Shown here: positions 1-12,300 of the stretch, in pieces
Position numbering within the stretch: the stretch's first letter is position 1
Layout of the letters: each line of letters begins with the position of its first letter
DNA from: Chondrus crispus
Lineage: Eukaryota; Rhodophyta; Florideophyceae; Gigartinales; Gigartinaceae
NCBI RefSeq assembly: GCF_000350225.1
Contig: NW_005178504.1
Span: 1-64,000, forward strand
Length of the DNA stretch: 64,000 nt
Direction: 5' to 3'
Notes under the pieces: model-generated
The model's database searches: none
What the model was told of the DNA's origin: nothing
Seen by the model: only the letters and a program-made list of their open reading frames with translations
Position numbers and translations under genes: made by a program

Positions 1-181
1 GGGGACCCATTGCCGCGCCAGGGGATCCGACGCGGTTAAATACCAAAAACTCCATGGGCTCCCCCATGGAGTTGGCCGCAGCCCGCCCGCGCCCCCGTGG
101 TCGGCGCGGACTTCTCCGTACGGATGGAACACCCTGCCAGCCGGTCATGTCAACCCCCGGCCGCGACGAGGACGTGTCGCG

Positions 182-197
182 AAGTAAGGAAGGGGGT
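182..197 (+). other. Polypurine tract of the A element, copy 1
   Basis: The tract AAGTAAGGAAGGGGGT lies immediately before the LTR. The same tract precedes the LTR at 18076. By the known Ty3 mechanism this primes plus-strand DNA synthesis. Confidence 0.7.
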
Positions 198-198
198 C

Positions 199-790
199 TG
201 TGGTACAACTCCACACCGCGACCCCCGGTGGGAGATGAGAACCCCCGAGACGGGCGGTTACTACTGTAGTAATCGTGCACGCGCCCGCTGCGAGCACAGT
301 AGTACCTCCACGGCGTACACGTGACACAACCGTTGGCGCCGGCCGTGGCCACGGGCACACGTGTGCGACCATCCGGTAAGTAATTAGCAATTAGTGGTTA
401 ATGGCACAAATTAGCCAATTTAGTACAGTAGCTGGTATACAGTATGTAACAGCTACTGTAGCGGGACAGGTGTCCTGGCGTCCCACTGAGGGGTTAAGAC
501 CAGGGGCACCTGCCCCGTTCCAGTAAACGGGGGCAGACTCGCCTCCCTTCCCTTTACGGCTTTTTGCTAACTCCGTCCGGTTTTACCTCTAAGTCTCAGG
601 CTTCTAACCCGTGACCGGCCGTCCGGATCTGACACCACCGACCGGCTGCGCGTCACCGGCCACGTGAGCCTTCCCTCTTTTCGAGTCCTTCCGTACGGTT
701 CGCGCTCGTGTGGGTTACCCAGCGTCGCGCGCTCCCTTACCTCTAACCCCCCTCGTTCCGAGTGGTCGGGACGAAGGTAGTTATACCACA
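199..790 (+). repeat. Family A LTR, copy 1 (592 bp)
   Basis: It starts TGTGGTACAACT and ends AGTTATACCACA, so it has TG...CA ends set in a longer imperfect terminal inverted repeat. Read base by base it is identical to 6122-6713 and differs from 18076-18667 at about 7 positions. It holds ACACGTGT and several CTACTGTA/TACAGTA motifs. Confidence 0.92.
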
Positions 791-1519
791 GTGTACGTGG
801 GGCCGCTTACGTACGCGTACAACTCCCACGTACATCGCACCACACGCACCACGCCGTTTGAGCTCATGCTCAGCAGGCCACCGCCGGAGTTCTCTCTCCG
901 ACGGGCGGACGGCGACGCGCCCCCTTCCGATAGGGGGAACCAACGTGCAGAGTTCCTCAAGACCTTGGACTCGACTATCCAGAAGGCCTACGCGAGCCTG
1001 CGTTGGACGCAGGCTCGCTACAAGCGCGACTTCGATAAGCGCATACGACGCATTAATTCCCGGCTCCGTCCCGGAGAATACGTATATCTCAACCCCACCG
1101 ATGGGGCTAAGACATCGAACAAGCTCGCCTCGCCCGCTGTAGGACCCTACCGAGTGCTCGCCAATGACCTCCGTACCATCACGATCGATCGTGATGGTGT
1201 CACCGAGGGCGTCTCCGCAGATCGCTGCGTGTATGCACCACCGCCGACGGGCGCAACGCGGACGAGCACGACAACCCCGGAGGACTTTGCGGACAAGGTC
1301 ACCGAGGGCACACAGTATGCCGTCGAACGGCTACTCAAGCATCGCGTCATGGAGGATGGAACTACGGAGTTCCTCATTAAATGGGCAGACTACGATACTC
1401 CCACATGGACGGCGCGTACCCACATCCCCGAGGAGTTGGTTTCTCGTTACGCACAAAGACTCCGGGCGAGTACAGGGAGAGACCTCACCTCGGAAGTGAA
1501 CGCGGACGTTCACTCTTGA
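791..1519 (+). mobile_element. Ty3/gypsy pol fragment: integrase end and chromodomain
   Basis: Translation gives the end of an integrase core (PLTYAYNSHVHRTT), an Arg/Lys-rich linker with DFDKR, a GPY/F-type module (AVGPYRVL) and a chromodomain-like end (YAVERLLKHRV, then FLIKWADY). It is clearly different from the A pol (PLTFAYNTQVHRST) and from the C pol, so it belongs to family B or to a fourth family; the B copies here lack this region for comparison. It begins exactly at the A LTR edge, so the rest of its element was displaced or lost. It is a broken fragment. Confidence 0.8.
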
Positions 1520-4500
1520 GGAGGGGGCCCTCAACCGCATCGTAGCGGATTAAATTCCACCTCGAATTAAATTCACCCCGCGTACATGGGGCATAAGGGG
1601 ACGCGCGAAGGGACAGCTGTCCACAGAGAGCAGCAACGGAATAAGTCGCGAGACGTCAAGACGTATTGACAACCGAGTTCATCGAAAACGACCAGTTTTC
1701 GCCGGCAAGAGGCAGGAGGGAGGATAGTACGTGCTGCCCTACGCAAAGCGGTCGCACCTCGAGGAGTAGAAGGCAGAGTGACGCGGTCTAACGCGAAAAT
1801 GCCCTAAAACAAGTGCCCACGAGGGCACCGCCCGTTTCGTATTGACCAGAGGACGTCAAGACGTATGGACGAAGGTCCCGTAAGCAAACCAGAGGAAGCG
1901 AGCAGCACGAGCTGCGCCATGATGGCACCTCGTCACGGACTGTGGGCAAGGAGCCCTCCAGCAGGGAGACGATCTCCCAGAGCGATATAGTCGCCCCGCG
2001 GTCGCCACAAGTACCGCCGACATGGGGACAGCTGTCCTGCACGCCACGGTCCGGGCCAGCTGCGCTATGCCGAAATGGTCCGCGAGCCCGAGTCCCCCGC
2101 GACGACGGGAAGACGCAGCGCTGCATTAGATAGCAACGACAAGTACGCCCCAGTCCGAACAAAGGGAGAGAAAGAGACAGTACGGGCCGCCGTCCGCTGA
2201 TACACTCGAGATCAGAGCTCCAACAAACAGCCACCGCCATACCCTAAATAAGGGAGAAAATATCGGTGAAATGGGAAAATACACTGACGGGCGGTTGCAC
2301 GGGCAGGACGCCCAGACACGTGCTGTACGCAACAGCGCGCAAGGAACGTCCGGACAGCGGCGCGTGGGAAGAGTACAGCGTGTACCCACCGATCGGCACA
2401 CGCAAGCGGTGCCGCCCCCTTCATAATCGTCAAACCAACAGACGTCCGACGCACGGGTCGTCCGGAACGCGGAGCAGGCACCAAGAACAGCAGCCCGAGA
2501 CGCTGAGCATGAAAAGACCCCCCCAGCGGTGGATACGGTCCGCGAGCAACGAACGCGCCCCCGCCGTGGGCTCGCAAGGGGGGGCTCGAGCTCTCCCACG
2601 ACCGCGCTGACGCACCGCTCGGGCGATGAGGAAGGATACGACTTCTTCCTCGTCCCCCGCATGCCAACAATTGGCCCCTTTCCCCCGCTCGCTCGCCCGA
2701 AAGCGGAGCGGGGGAGACTACAGTACGGAGCGCGACGTCGCGCTGGGTAGCAGACATGGCAGGACGGAAGGAACGCGCTACGGGGGTGACGGGCGGACAG
2801 GAAGGGAGAGCGGAGAAGTTTTGCTGGCAGTCACGAGGGTCCAGGCGTTCGGACTTCCCTCTCCCCGTGGGAGCACACACCGCCGCTCGTGCGATCACGC
2901 ACGAAGGCGGACGCGGGTTATGAGGAGCAGCGACCTGCTCAGACCCTCCTGTCCGCGCGGATCAATCGAATGATCTCTCAAGCTGGCCTCCCCGCCTTCT
3001 CATCCGCGGGGCGGCACAGTGACGAGTGTAATAATATGGATCCTTCCGGTTCGGTGTTAATCCGTCACGGAGGGGGTGTCCACGGTAGCGATAAATTACA
3101 ACGCCAGCAACCTCACTAGGAGGGTGGCTTGTGCGAGACCGAAACGGACGAAGGGAGATGCTACCCCTGAAGACGGGAGGTGAGTCCTAATTAGGAAGTT
3201 GGGGGCTAGCTCAGAGGGGATGGGGTAGCTGGGTTATTCTCCGGGAGGGAGGCAGTTCCTCTCTAGTACGTCTGCCTCCCTCGGGTCTCAAGCTACTGTA
3301 CGACTACTGTACAGTAGCTATCATAACTACTGTAAGAGACACCTCCCGTGTACACGTGTGTCACTGTGCCCCTGGCACCACGTGTACACGGACCTGTAAA
3401 CTAGAACACGTGTGCTGTCACTGCAGCTTGCACGTGTTCACTACGCAACGTATGGTACCTGTAAATTAGGCCACTCTAGCTACTGTAGAGCGTCCGAGAA
3501 CGGAATTGTCATACTACCACATTCCCCTCTTCTTGGACTGCGCCACGCCCCGGGGCGCACTGTGTATCCATTAACACACGTGGCGATGTGGCCACGCGGC
3601 AGCTAAATTTCACTTACTTTCGAAACGCGTGTGCGCCTTCTGCGCGCGCGGTGCAACGAGAGTGGCATCCACGTGTAGCGCGTGCGCAATATTTTCGCAG
3701 ATTTTCTGAATCGGTCTTTGCCAGCCTTTCGCGCACGGTGCCACTGCAGTAGCATCCACGTGTCGCCCGTGCCCTATAATTTTCCCAGATTTTCCGAATC
3801 GGTCTTGGTACCCCCTGTGAGGGCGGCGGCACGCGCCGCAATTTGCGACGGTCGTGTCGCAACTGCGGCATACTGTACGCCTGGGCGCATACAGCGCGTG
3901 CAGCGGAGATGAGCTGAGGGAGACCCTTCGTCGGGAGGCGCGGTGGTGAGCGCATTTTTCCCAATTGGGCCTTCCGAGTGCCACGGGCGGCGGCGCGGGC
4001 GCGGGCGGCGAGGCTGCAGCGGCGGGCCGTGCACGGAGTGCAGTGCGGCGCGAGGGTGCGGGACGTGTTCATGGTCTCCTGCAATGGGGTTCGTCCGTCA
4101 TCGGGGTTGCCTTCCTTCGTACTGTTCGGCGACGCCCGATGCCTGCGCTGTCCCGTACAGGGTTTCTTCCAGCGGCAATCGTCGTCGCTGCGTCCATGAT
4201 GGGTCGTTCGTGCGTTACTAATATCCATGTGGGGTTGGGACTTCGCCTTCGTTAGGCTAGTGATTGCCCGATCGGGTTTTTCCTTTGCCATAAAAATCGG
4301 CCTTTTTGCCAGTAAAACGTGCCTGGTTTTCTCGTCTTCGAGGCTTGTCCTTGTAAATTAACGAGCTCCCATTGGACATTCCCTAAAATCTTCGTGCCTC
4401 AAACTGCCTCCTTGAACCGCCACCAATTTCCTTTTGGGCGTTCCCATTGGGCATTACCATTTTTGGTCGATTTTTCACGTAACGTGATCCACTCTCGTCC

Positions 4501-6121
4501 ACCAGCTTGCCTCTGACGCGACCTTCGGAGGCGGAATTTGGAGCTTGTCGCCCTCCTTGGGATGACCGCTGCGTCAGCTTGCTCGCATCCTTTCCCCTTC
4601 TGCTGCTCTAGTCTTCGGCGCCGTCCCGACCGGGTCTCAATTAGTTTTCCCAGAGGGGTCTTCTCTTGTCATGGGGACCTTCCCAACGTGGTCTCGATTG
4701 GGTTTTCCCTGAGGGCTCCGGCCGTGGGGACATGCAATCCCGGACGGGTCTTTCTCGGCCCTAATTGTCCGTCTTGTCGGTCTTTCGCCGTTCTCCCGAC
4801 AGGGTTTACAGGTATATCCCAAGCGGGTTGGCTGGCCTATTTGGGCTCCTGCACAGTTCCGAATCTCCCTTTAAAATTCCGAAGCCTTACCCCTCTTCTT
4901 TGAGTGCGCCACGTCCTCGGGGCGGCCATTATGTTCGTGGTCCGCTCCCGTTAGCCTCCTTCAAGCGGCTGTTTTACGGACGTTACCGACGCCACGGGGC
5001 CATTGCGAAACTGGCCCAAGCCGGCCCGGTGTGAACTCCCTTCGGGTCGTGATTAGGCGTCGGTTCGCCTCCGCGACGCCTCTGCACGGCGGCATTCGAC
5101 CTCGCGGTACTCCTCCGAACTCGGACACACGGTCTATTCCCGTCAAGCCTTCCGTGCCCTTTCGGGATTCCTCGCTGCTTCTGTCCTTTGAGGAAGGCCG
5201 GCACATTCCCGTGTGACAGAGGGGAGCAGGTGACTTCTCTCGCGTCCGCCCGTCCTGTGGTCGTGTCGCTTCTCCCGCCCCTTGCTTTATTCTCCGCCAT
5301 CGGACGATTCCCTCCCACGCAATGATTAAGAGGCAGGCCCGCCGCCGAAGGAGCGTGGGCTACGGAGCAACGCCTTTCAGGCCGACAAGTGCGCACAGTA
5401 CCTCCACGGACGTAATTCAGGGCGAAACCCACTGGGGCGCCCCTCCGCCGCCGGGACGAATTCCGCGAACGGTGGCTATAAATACGAACGCGACGGCCTC
5501 CCTACCGCTTACAAGTCCGCCGCTCGACCCCACGTCCTTCATCTCGGAACCCGCCTGGGACGACCGACCCGGGTGGTACGGGAAATCGTCAGTTATACGA
5601 GCTCGCAAAGGGTACCCCTCGTGTGCCTCGAATTCGTCGCGGACGGCAACGCCCCCACGCCCCCTCGAATTTACAAGTGAGGGGGCGCCACCAAAAGTTG
5701 GTCCGTTATGGGCAGGGCTGCTTGACCGCACAGACCGAACTGCAGAGGGAACCTAGGAAAGGACAGTCCGAAAAGGTCCTTTTAATTTGGGGTATGCCCC
5801 GCCAACCGCAGTTCCCTCCCAAGTTTCCGAGATCGGACACGCCCAAAAAGGCGAACAGACCACAACGGACGTTTAAGAAAACCCCGAGTGGGGGCTTTGA
5901 AAGCCGACATCCCCTCTGGGGTCGCGCCAGGGCCACTCCCCGTTCGGGTACTCCTCTTCCCATAGGGACGTCTTAGACTCCTGCGGCGTACTCCCTACGT
6001 CCCTGGGGGGTTTCGTCCCTAAGCAGGCTGTGGTATCCGTGGTGTGGTACCCTAGAGGCGACTGCACAGCCGCCGCTTCCACGGTCATACCGAGAGGAGA
6101 GTCACAAACACCGTTGGCCTC
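1520..6121. other. Unassigned 4.6-kb GC-rich repeat-like DNA
   Basis: I find no convincing gene here. Short ORFs on both strands lack recognisable domains and overlap one another. Directly after the chromodomain fragment, the first part may be 3' noncoding DNA of that element. From about 3200 to 3500 the sequence turns LTR-like, dense in CTACTGTA, TACAGTA and ACACGTGT motifs. Two diverged copies of a short segment (around 3520-3560 and 4880-4925, both with a GCGCCACG core after a CCCCTCTTCTT run) hint at a duplicated, old LTR or a tandem structure. It ends at the 5' LTR of the complete A element. Confidence 0.4.
3641..3815. repeat. Two-copy tandem repeat, 87-bp period
   Basis: The segment with GGCATCCACGTGT near 3664 recurs as AGCATCCACGTGT near 3751. 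Each is followed at the same spacing by a TTTTC-CAGATTTT-GAATCGGTCTT block. The copies are diverged, so the duplication is not recent. No coding role is apparent; minus-strand ORFs through it simply repeat the same peptide. Confidence 0.65.
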
Positions 6122-6713
6122 TGTGGTACAACTCCACACCGCGACCCCCGGTGGGAGATGAGAACCCCCGAGACGGGCGGTTACTACTGTAGTAATCGTG
6201 CACGCGCCCGCTGCGAGCACAGTAGTACCTCCACGGCGTACACGTGACACAACCGTTGGCGCCGGCCGTGGCCACGGGCACACGTGTGCGACCATCCGGT
6301 AAGTAATTAGCAATTAGTGGTTAATGGCACAAATTAGCCAATTTAGTACAGTAGCTGGTATACAGTATGTAACAGCTACTGTAGCGGGACAGGTGTCCTG
6401 GCGTCCCACTGAGGGGTTAAGACCAGGGGCACCTGCCCCGTTCCAGTAAACGGGGGCAGACTCGCCTCCCTTCCCTTTACGGCTTTTTGCTAACTCCGTC
6501 CGGTTTTACCTCTAAGTCTCAGGCTTCTAACCCGTGACCGGCCGTCCGGATCTGACACCACCGACCGGCTGCGCGTCACCGGCCACGTGAGCCTTCCCTC
6601 TTTTCGAGTCCTTCCGTACGGTTCGCGCTCGTGTGGGTTACCCAGCGTCGCGCGCTCCCTTACCTCTAACCCCCCTCGTTCCGAGTGGTCGGGACGAAGG
6701 TAGTTATACCACA
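6122..6713 (+). repeat. Family A 5' LTR, copy 2 (592 bp)
   Basis: TGTGGTACAACT...AGTTATACCACA. It is identical to the LTR at 199-790 and about 98.8% identical to its own partner at 18076-18667. It is followed by an internal leader, so it is the 5' LTR. Confidence 0.93.
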
Positions 6714-6716
6714 TTT

Positions 6717-6734
6717 TGGTACTCTTGTGGAGGG
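6717..6734 (+). other. Putative primer-binding site of A
   Basis: A TGGTACTCTTGTGGAGGG segment starts three bases after the LTR, the expected place and TGG start for a tRNA-primed minus-strand start. The tRNA was not identified. It differs from the site used by families B and C. Confidence 0.5.
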
Positions 6735-6840
6735 GATAACTACAGAGGTTGAGCCCGCACTGGATCGCCAGCGCGAGCAACTACCGATCGGATTGAAAGA
6801 GGTCGAAAATCACCGCGTCGATCGCCAGTGATCATCGACG

Positions 6841-9291
6841 ATGAACCGTGCGGATTCCGCCGGAGAAGATACCGCCTCCGGGCGAGCAAGTACCCGCAGT
6901 GGCAGAGGCGCACAGCGCCCCCGGATCGACAATCCGGAAGCCCTGCTACGCCCGCCGTCTACCAGGGGCCAGAAGACCCCTTCCGTTTCGGACACCACCG
7001 CCGGGCTACCGGCTGGTGGGGGGAACCGCGTACAAGTACTGTACGACGCGTTACTCCCGCGACTACAAACCTGGATGGAGGATTTCCTCGCTGAGGAACT
7101 ACCTCAGGTCGTCCAGGTTTGCCTCGACCGAACGGCACCAAGACTGGTGGCGGAGCATGCGGACACCGCGCTCCGCGCCCTGCTGGACGAGAAGATCGCC
7201 CCCCTCGTACGCGACGAGGTGGTGGCAGCGCTCGCCGCGGAGGAGGACGAATCTCCGACCGCATTGGCTCTAAAGGGAGCTATTAGCTCCGCCGTGGCCA
7301 TCCGTCTGGCCACGACATTTACCGAAACGGGAGGCGCGGTACCGCCGCCGGCGCCGCGCCGTGAAACCGTTCCGGGCTCAAGCTTTAATATCGCTGATCC
7401 GATCGGCGCCGTACCCGGGATTGATAGGATGGACCCTCACCCGGAGGGCAGAGCCATCTATCTCCCAACCGTTCACGGTGCTACAGGGAGGACCACAGAA
7501 AATGTCCTCCCCATACTCGCCGGTACGGGCGACCCCCGCGGGACAGACAACCGCCTGGGGCTCCCCGAGACAGAGAATCGGGACCCGTACCGGTTGAGCA
7601 GAAGACGTGCACCCGGCACGCACAGGACCGAAGCGGAATACACCCGGTATTCCGACGCAGAAGACCCCCGTCACAGGACGGATGAAGACCGCGAGGAACG
7701 CCGCTGGCGATACCGCGATAACCGCGAGGCACGCCACGGGCGATACCGCGATGCCGGAGGGGGAGGATACCCCTCCGATGATGACCCATCCGGTTCGGAA
7801 GGCTCTCGCAGGCGGAGCCACAGGGCACGCCGCGATAGAAGCCGAGACCGGCACCGGCACGACCCGTCCGACTCGGAAGACTACCACACCGAGTCGGACG
7901 AGGGGCCTCGTCACTCGAGCAGACGCCGCCGGGCTGCCCCGACGAGCGACGAGCGACGGCCCACGGTAATCAGGCCCCTCAATGACCTGTTTACCAAGGC
8001 CGTCAACTACAAGACCTACCGCCTGGAATGGCGTAGCTCGCGCTACGACTCCACAGTAGCGCGGCACATTAACCGTTACCGGAAAAAACTGGACGTGCAG
8101 ATGAGGTCCCACACGTTCAGCGGTCAAGATCCGATTGCGGTATTGGGATTCCTCGCACGCCTCAAGATGGCGTGCGACCACAACGGGATCACCGAGGGAG
8201 CCGCCGTGTGGTGCTTCCAATTCTACCTCACCGGTCAGGCTCACGCCCTACTCCAGTCCCGTCTCAATGGAAATACCATGGCGGTTGACGTGGAGCGGCG
8301 CGAGCTGCTCCGGACATACCCCCAGGTGGTCAACTTTCTGTTGCGCACCTATGCTACCGACGAGGTAATTTCCGAAGCGGTTGGGGACGTGACCTCCTTC
8401 CGTCAGAGTTCAAACATGACAGAGGAGGTCTACAGTAACCACCTCTGGGACAAGGCCCTCCGATGCGGTACGGTGTTCTCCGACCGGCGGTTGAAGTCCC
8501 TATTCGTCGAGGGGTTACTTCCCGCCACGTGCGCGCAGGTCCGTAATTACCTCGCCACGCACCCGGATGTGGATTACCAATCCGTGGCTCGATACGCGCA
8601 AGCGATCGGGGAAACCAATCGGGCCTCCCGTCGACAGGGGATGTCCGCCATGGCGCACCGAGAGCCGTCCGGAGCGGCTAGAAGATTTGACCGCACCGCG
8701 AGGACGAGGCCCGTGCTGTCGGTTGAGTCGGCATCCGACATCCCGACGGCCGGGGGATTTGCTGAAGAAGCAATCCTGGCCGTGACGGACCAAACCGCCA
8801 CGCCGACCTCGATGAGCTCGCCACCGACGAGTTACTATCCGTCGCCGGCAGCCTCGACGGCGGGCGCCCCGGTTCCGCCCGCCAACCCTGGCGACGTGCG
8901 CACAGGACCGTACGGGAGGCAAGGGCAGGATCCACGCGTCCGGTTCTCCGGCGGGAGATTTCCCGGACCGCCACCGTGCCGGTTCTGCCTGGACACCACG
9001 CACCGACAAGAGGGGTGCCCCGTCGTTGCCGATGCGGGCCTACGGGCCAAGCTTCTGGAGGCACGAGAGGCCAACTACCAGAAGCTACGCATCCGGCAAG
9101 GCTTCCGCCCGGGATCCCCGTTCAACCGCCAGGGGCCGTCCGCTTGGCGAAACCAGCGTCAAACGGCCCCCGCGGGCGTCAACGTGGTCGAGGAACCGCA
9201 CCTCGACCACACCGAGGACCCCGTGGCGCAAACCGCGGATGAAACCCGCGAGGACTTGCTGCTGACGGGGGAAGCCGGGGAGGACGCGTAG
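6841..9291 (+). CDS. gag: Gag polyprotein of family A (816 aa)
   Basis: This is the structural protein that forms the cytoplasmic virus-like particle. The ATG follows the 5' LTR by 127 bp. Residues about 60-190 are an acidic/helical N-terminus, and 250-370 are rich in Arg, Asp and Ser with short RYRD-type repeats. The capsid-like core (about 380-620) has the FTKAVNYKTYRL start, followed by the FLARLK and YLTGQA motifs typical of Ty3 Gag. A CX2CX4HX4C zinc knuckle (CRFCLDTTHRQEGC) lies at about 713-726 and would bind genomic RNA. The pol frame is -1 relative to gag and is open from about 9243, overlapping the gag end by some 49 nt; Ty3-type elements commonly join the two by frameshifting. Confidence 0.9.
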   Translation: MNRADSAGEDTASGRASTRSGRGAQRPRIDNPEALLRPPSTRGQKTPSVSDTTAGLPAGGGNRVQVLYDALLPRLQTWMEDFLAEELPQVVQVCLDRTAPRLVAEHADTALRALLDEKIAPLVRDEVVAALAAEEDESPTALALKGAISSAVAIRLATTFTETGGAVPPPAPRRETVPGSSFNIADPIGAVPGIDRMDPHPEGRAIYLPTVHGATGRTTENVLPILAGTGDPRGTDNRLGLPETENRDPYRLSRRRAPGTHRTEAEYTRYSDAEDPRHRTDEDREERRWRYRDNREARHGRYRDAGGGGYPSDDDPSGSEGSRRRSHRARRDRSRDRHRHDPSDSEDYHTESDEGPRHSSRRRRAAPTSDERRPTVIRPLNDLFTKAVNYKTYRLEWRSSRYDSTVARHINRYRKKLDVQMRSHTFSGQDPIAVLGFLARLKMACDHNGITEGAAVWCFQFYLTGQAHALLQSRLNGNTMAVDVERRELLRTYPQVVNFLLRTYATDEVISEAVGDVTSFRQSSNMTEEVYSNHLWDKALRCGTVFSDRRLKSLFVEGLLPATCAQVRNYLATHPDVDYQSVARYAQAIGETNRASRRQGMSAMAHREPSGAARRFDRTARTRPVLSVESASDIPTAGGFAEEAILAVTDQTATPTSMSSPPTSYYPSPAASTAGAPVPPANPGDVRTGPYGRQGQDPRVRFSGGRFPGPPPCRFCLDTTHRQEGCPVVADAGLRAKLLEAREANYQKLRIRQGFRPGSPFNRQGPSAWRNQRQTAPAGVNVVEEPHLDHTEDPVAQTADETREDLLLTGEAGEDA

Positions 9292-9311
9292 AGGCGACGA
9301 CGTCTCTCCCC

Positions 9312-12300
9312 GTGCCCAGCCTCAGAAGCTTAGGCACCCCCGATCCGGCTGCGCCAGTGGAAGCGCAGCCGGGTAACCGAACGGAAGTCCAGGCCATCTG
9401 CTTCTTCAAGAAGCAGAATTACAAGATCTCCGCGACGATTGGTCAGAAGCAGGCGTTGATGGTCGCCATCACACCAGTGCTGGACTCAGGAGCCGGCCCG
9501 AACCTCATCCATTTACGGTGTGTCGCCGAGTCGTGGCGACCATCGATAAAACCGGTTCGGAGCCCAGCGCTCATCGACGCGTCAAACCGCGCGATGAAGG
9601 CACTAGGGGAAATCCCCCTGCTCGTCCGAATCGGTGAGTTTGTGGCGCGCGTCCCGTTCCTGGTAGTCACGAGCTTCGCCGTGGACTGTATCCTCGGTAC
9701 GACCTTCCTGGATCGCCACGTCAAGGCGATCCTCCCACCGCAACGGAAGGTCGTGTTCCACGACGCGCCACCCGTGGCGTTAGTCGGAACAACCCCCTCG
9801 AGGCACGACCGCAAGATGGCCTCGAGGAGCACCGCACAACAACTACCGCCGTCGGATAAACCCGAACGGAAGCAGGTGGCGTTCCCCGCCAACACACCGT
9901 CACGGAAGATCCGCCTCGTCAGAGGGGTGACAATTCCCCCGATGACGCAGGCCATGGTGAGGGTCGCCACGCCGGTTGGGGGGCTGTGTTTTTTACAGAA
10001 CTCCCCAAAAACCGCGCACAGGAATTTGACCCTCATGGCACAGGGGGTCATGGATGTTGCCCCCGAAAAACCGTTCTCGGTAATGCTCAGCAATTTTGGG
10101 CACCGCTCGGTTCACATCCCGAAGCATACCGTAGTCGGACTGGCTCTTCCGTCGCCCACTCACATCCTGACCCTTGGCGACTCGGCCGCGGAAGCGGCCG
10201 AAGCTAAGGAAGGGGGAGGGATATTTAATTCCAACCTCTCAACCGCAAAGGAGGGCGCGGAAGAAGCCGCTGACAACCGTACGGACAAGGGCGGGGCTGA
10301 ACAAGCCACGCCGCCCAAGGCGCACCCCGGGGCGGTTGGAACGGATAAACCCGAAGACACCGCCGCCCCTGAGGAGGACCCCAACGCCTGGCAGGAGGAC
10401 GTCCACATCGGTGCCGAGGACGAGGAGGTACGCTCGGAGATCCTCGAGGTACTGTCCGAATTCAAGGACATGTGGACTGGCCGGCTGGGAAAAATCGGGG
10501 CCACGAAGCACCGGATTGAGCTCAAGCCCGGTGCTCGCCCGATTTACCAGGCGCCTTACCGCGCCGGACCAACCGCACGGGAAAAAGAGAAAACGGAGAT
10601 CGACCGCATGCTCCGGGCAGGGGTAATCGAACCCGCCACGGCCGAATGGGCAAGCCCCGTGGTATTCGTCCCTAAAAAGAATGGTACCATGCGGTTCTGT
10701 GTCGACTACAGAAAGCTCAACGCAGTCACCGTTCGGGATTCCTATCCATTGCCGAGGATGAACGAGTTCATCGATTCCCTCGGCGACGCTACTGTCTTTA
10801 CCACGCTGGATTGCAACAGCGGGTATTGGCAAGTAGAAATCGCCGAAGAGGACCGCGACAAGACGACGTTCGCGTCGCATTGCGGGTTGTACCGTTTCCT
10901 CCGCATGCCGTTCGGTTTGAAGAACGCCCCCGCGACCTTTCAGCGGGCCGTCGACATCATACTGTCGCGGGTAAAATGGGAAACCGCTGTGGTCTACCTG
11001 GATGATGTTATCATCTACTCCAAGACCGTAACGGAACACGTCGCGCACGTCCGCGAGGTTCTACGCCTACTGCGGGACGCGGGCGTGTCGCTGAAGCTGT
11101 CGAAGTGCGCCTTCTTCGACACTTCGGTCACCTACCTGGGACACGTGATTCGACCAGGCAGGTTGGAGGTCGAGCGCCGCAACGTGGTCGCCATCGAGCG
11201 CGCTCGAACTCCCCAGAACCAAACGGAATTGCGGTCATTCTTAGGAATGTGCAATGTTTACCGCCGGTTCGTGAAGGGCTTCGCAAAAATAGCCGCTCCG
11301 CTAAACCGGAAGACGGGGAAAAATCAACCCTTCGAGTTTGAGGTTCTTACCGATGAGGAATACGAGGCGTTCGTGGAACTAAAGAAGCGCCTCGTGTCCC
11401 CACCGATCCTCGCTCTACCCCGTTACGGAAAGAAATACACCCTGGATACGGACGCTTGCGCGTACCAGGTCGGCTGTGCCCTATTACAGGAGCAGCCGAG
11501 CGGTGACCGCTTACCGATCGGTTATTGGAGCCGCGCCCTCACGGACGCGGAGAAGAACTACATCACTACCGAGAAGGAATGCCTTGCTGTCGTGTGGAGC
11601 ATCCTCACGCTTCGACCATATCTATATGGGAACACGTTTGACCTCCGTACGGATCATGAGGCCCTCCGATGGGTCCTCAACCTGGCGGATAGCTCCGGCC
11701 GGCTAGCGCGCTGGCGTCTCCGCCTAGCCGAGTACGACTACGACGTACAGTACCGGCCGGGTATTAAGCACCAACTCGCGGATGGTGTATCACGCCTCCG
11801 AGTTGACGGCGCAACCTCCGAACCGGTTGACGACGAGGTCCCGTGTTTCGCGGTACAATGGCGAGAGGAGGAGCAAGACCCCCGTCAAGGTACCGTACAC
11901 TGGGAGACCCCCGTCGACCCGGGGAGAGCTGAGCACGCGTTCGCGGTTATACCCGAAGAACGCGACGTCTCATCCGTAACGGTGGAAGAGTTCCTTCGGG
12001 AACAGGCCGGGGACCCCTTCTGTAGGGCGGCCGCCGAGACTGTGGGGAACCCGGACTCGCGGTACGACGTTGACCGATACGGGTTCGTCGTCCGCAAGTC
12101 CCCCCTCGATGGGACCCTGCAGCGGGTTGTACCGAAGCGGCTCCGGGCGAAGATATTGTACCTCGCCCATCATCCCCGCCTAGCCGGACACCCGGGCGGT
12201 ACGAGGATGTACTATACCCTCCGGCGGGAATATTATTGGCCTCATATGGCCAATGACGCCTTCAGTACCGTACGGAATTGTGCGTCATGCGCTGCCACCC

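Larger units (their letters stand above)
1..790 (+). mobile_element. Right end of a family A Ty3/gypsy element (internal tail plus 3' LTR)
   Basis: Bases 1-198 match 17878-18075, the internal tail of the complete A copy, with one mismatch seen. They are followed by a purine-rich tract and a full LTR. The rest of this copy lies left of the window. The LTR is read as a 3' LTR because internal sequence precedes it and the sequence after it (791 onward) belongs to another Ty3 element. A young age is likely, because its LTR is identical to the one at 6122-6713. Confidence 0.85.

Noticed and set aside
2126-2898. Two overlapping minus-strand ORFs of 178 and 228 codons
   Set aside because: Different frames of the same GC-rich DNA, with no domains and low-complexity composition.
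7378-8244. 288-codon minus-strand ORF opposite gag of A
   Set aside because: It lies wholly within the Arg/Asp/Pro-rich gag coding region, where GC-rich codons leave the opposite strand open; low complexity and no relatives in B or C.
10239-11048. 269-codon minus-strand ORF opposite the RT of A
   Set aside because: It is a shadow of a strongly conserved RT frame.
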